From NCBI GenBank assembly GCA_003697085.1, contig RFFU01000008.1, forward strand, positions 1 through 16,023: a stretch of DNA of 16,023 nucleotides, in the 5' to 3' direction. Both the position numbers and the translations under genes were made by a program. Each line of letters opens with the position of its first letter. Positions within the stretch are counted from its first letter, which is position 1. Below the pieces are notes generated by a model. It was not told the DNA's origin. It worked only from the letters and a program-made list of their open reading frames with translations, and made no database searches. This DNA comes from Candidatus Hydrogenedentota bacterium (GTDB taxonomy: Bacteria > UBA8481 > J006). Of the stretch, positions 15,283 to 16,023 are shown one piece after another.

Positions 15283-15300
15283 AGGGAGCGTAGACTCCCT
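15283..15300 (-). terminator. Hairpin at the stop of the Spy-like gene
   Basis: AGGGAG (15283-15288) and CTCCCT (15295-15300) form a 6-base stem with a 6-base loop overlapping the stop codon region of the minus-strand gene. The palindrome at 15260-15276 follows closely. There is no T-run, so intrinsic termination is doubtful; a 3'-end stabilising or Rho-linked structure is equally possible. Confidence 0.3.
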
Positions 15301-15865
15301 ATCGTTCCTCTCCGCCCCAACCGCGCCGGTTTCCTCCTTGGCCCCTTCCCCTGTTCCGGCCCCGCATTCGATTCCTCAACATTCGCTTCATCCGCTCCTT
15401 GATCAACAACAACTCAGCCGCCTTTCTCGGCCCCAATATCTTCTCGATATCCCGACTGAGTTTGACGGCTAAAAGCGCCTGCTCTTCCTGAATTTTCCTC
15501 AAAACATCCAACTGTGCCTCGATCTCCGCGTCCGAGCTCTCTTCATCCTTGACCAGATCCCTGAGCTTCTTTCCTTCCTCTTGAAGCCGTTTTCGCACCT
15601 CGATGCGTTCCTTCCGATACTTCTCCTCGATATTCATCAATTCCGAGACCTGTTCGTCGGTAAGGTCGAGACGTTCCGCGAGTTTTTGTGCGATCCGCTC
15701 CCGTATCTTCCGCCTCCTCTCTTCCCGCGCGGCAGAACGCTCCTGCTGATTCGTCACCGCCTCGTCGCCATATTCTTGGGCCGTCACGGAACGTCCGAAA
15801 CCAAGCACCAATATCCCACAGAGCAACGCCCAGAAAACCCGTCGTCTCCATTCGTTCCTCTTCAT
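15299..15865 (-). CDS. Spy/CpxP-like LTxxQ-motif periplasmic protein with Arg/Gly-rich tail
   Basis: A 188-residue exported helical protein. The signal peptide is MKRNEWRRRVFWALLCGILV with cleavage near VTA-QE (29/30). The mature chain is charged and helical, with RLDLTDEQVSEL (65-76) carrying the LTxxQ motif of Spy/CpxP-like and zinc-resistance-associated proteins. Long charged helices with coiled-coil character follow (about 78-165). The last 25 residues are Arg/Gly-rich (MRGRNRGRGQGGNRRGWGG), unusual for the family. ATG 15865 is chosen because AAAGGAG lies 7 bases upstream; earlier starts at 15871 and 15910 have poor spacing or overlap the upstream gene. The upstream gene ends 2 bases before this start. 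Spy-like proteins act as periplasmic chaperones or envelope-stress regulators. A direct link to the respiratory locus is not visible. Confidence 0.8.
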   Translation of the reverse strand: MKRNEWRRRVFWALLCGILVLGFGRSVTAQEYGDEAVTNQQERSAAREERRRKIRERIAQKLAERLDLTDEQVSELMNIEEKYRKERIEVRKRLQEEGKKLRDLVKDEESSDAEIEAQLDVLRKIQEEQALLAVKLSRDIEKILGPRKAAELLLIKERMKRMLRNRMRGRNRGRGQGGNRRGWGGEER

Positions 15866-15867
15866 CG

Positions 15868-16023
15868 TCATACTCCTTTCCCGACCTCCCCCGCCCATTC
15901 CTCGAACCACTCCTCCAGTTCCTCGTCACTCAAACGATCCAACATTTCATCGACGCTCATTCCGTCCTCCTCAAGACTCGCCGAAAGTTCCAAGACATCC
16001 GCACCCGGAGCGGACGACGGACC
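15868..16023 (-). CDS. C-terminal end of an unidentified acidic protein (runs off the right edge)
   Basis: The minus-strand frame open from base 16023 to a TGA at 15870-15868 encodes 51 residues: GPSSAPGADVLELSASLEED, then GMSVDEMLDRLSDEELEEWF and a short end (EEWAGEVGKGV). It is strongly acidic, with helix-forming repeats of Asp/Glu/Leu. It ends 2 bases before the ATG of the Spy-like gene, whose ribosome site lies inside it, so the two are probably coupled. I do not recognise the family from this fragment. Position suggests a small regulatory or membrane-associated protein such as those often found before Spy-like genes, but this is a guess. An internal ATG at 15960 could also start a short gene of 30 residues. 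Confidence 0.6.
   Translation of the reverse strand, partial: GPSSAPGADVLELSASLEEDGMSVDEMLDRLSDEELEEWFEEWAGEVGKGV
15873..15879 (-). promoter_or_regulatory. Ribosome binding site deciding the Spy-like protein start
   Basis: AAAGGAG on the minus strand lies 7 bases before ATG 15865 and only 1 base before ATG 15871, so the former is the likelier start. Confidence 0.6.

Noticed and set aside
14502-15293. Open frame of 263 codons over the regulator and repeat cluster
   Set aside because: Its first part is an alternative frame of the response regulator and its last part reads through palindromic repeats, giving spurious Cys/Arg-rich peptide.
1-16023. tRNA, rRNA, insertion sequence, phage or toxin-antitoxin genes
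   Set aside because: I looked for rRNA-like or tRNA-like stretches, transposase or integrase motifs and small toxin pairs, and saw none that could be supported.

Overview
The window looks like a chromosomal segment of a Gram-negative (two-membrane) bacterium with GC somewhere in the high fifties by eye. The support is an outer-membrane beta-barrel porin ending in phenylalanine, a lipoprotein, Tat-exported redox proteins and a Spy-like periplasmic protein. The metabolism implied is anaerobic or facultative respiration on an external electron acceptor. I cannot name the lineage. The dispersed palindromic intergenic repeats resemble those I associate with uncultivated or deep-branching phyla, but this is only an impression.

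Layout. (1) Bases 1-3951, plus strand: ATP-type PEP carboxykinase (5' end probably cut by the window edge), a predicted ABC-class ATPase of unknown role, and a CPBP/CAAX-type intramembrane protease. The last two overlap by ATGA. (2) Bases 3972-11378, minus strand, read right to left: porin, four-cluster ferredoxin subunit with a Tat-like signal, NrfD/PsrC-type quinol-oxidising membrane subunit, large Tat-exported molybdopterin catalytic subunit, a small TatA, and a rhodanese-domain lipoprotein. These genes are tightly packed. A strong intrinsic terminator hairpin lies just after tatA, inside the 5' end of the longest rhodanese reading frame. (3) Bases 11379-11981: a divergent intergenic region with AT-rich promoter-like elements and one copy of a degenerate dispersed repeat. 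(4) Bases 11982-15051, plus strand: a membrane-anchored PhnD-like binding protein, a NarL/DegS-type sensor kinase and a NarL/FixJ-type response regulator, all overlapping. (5) Bases 15052-15298: a convergent gap filled with palindromic repeats. (6) Bases 15299-16023, minus strand: a Spy-like periplasmic protein, and the C-terminus of a further gene that runs off the right edge.

How it fits together. The core is a complex of the polysulfide/thiosulfate/tetrathionate/arsenate reductase type (Psr/Phs/Ttr/Arr). The NrfD subunit should take electrons from quinol, the four-cluster subunit relays them, and the Mo subunit reduces the acceptor in the periplasm. The porin could admit the acceptor, TatA could support export, and the periplasmic rhodanese could handle sulfane sulfur, which tilts the substrate guess to a sulfur compound. 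Facing this operon, a PhnD-like protein with a kinase and regulator recalls TtrSR, where the PhnD-like domain is fused to the kinase, and AioXSR/ArxXSR, where it is separate. The likeliest reading is a substrate-sensing three-component system controlling its own respiratory operon. The substrate cannot be fixed from sequence alone: tetrathionate, thiosulfate, polysulfide and arsenate all remain open.
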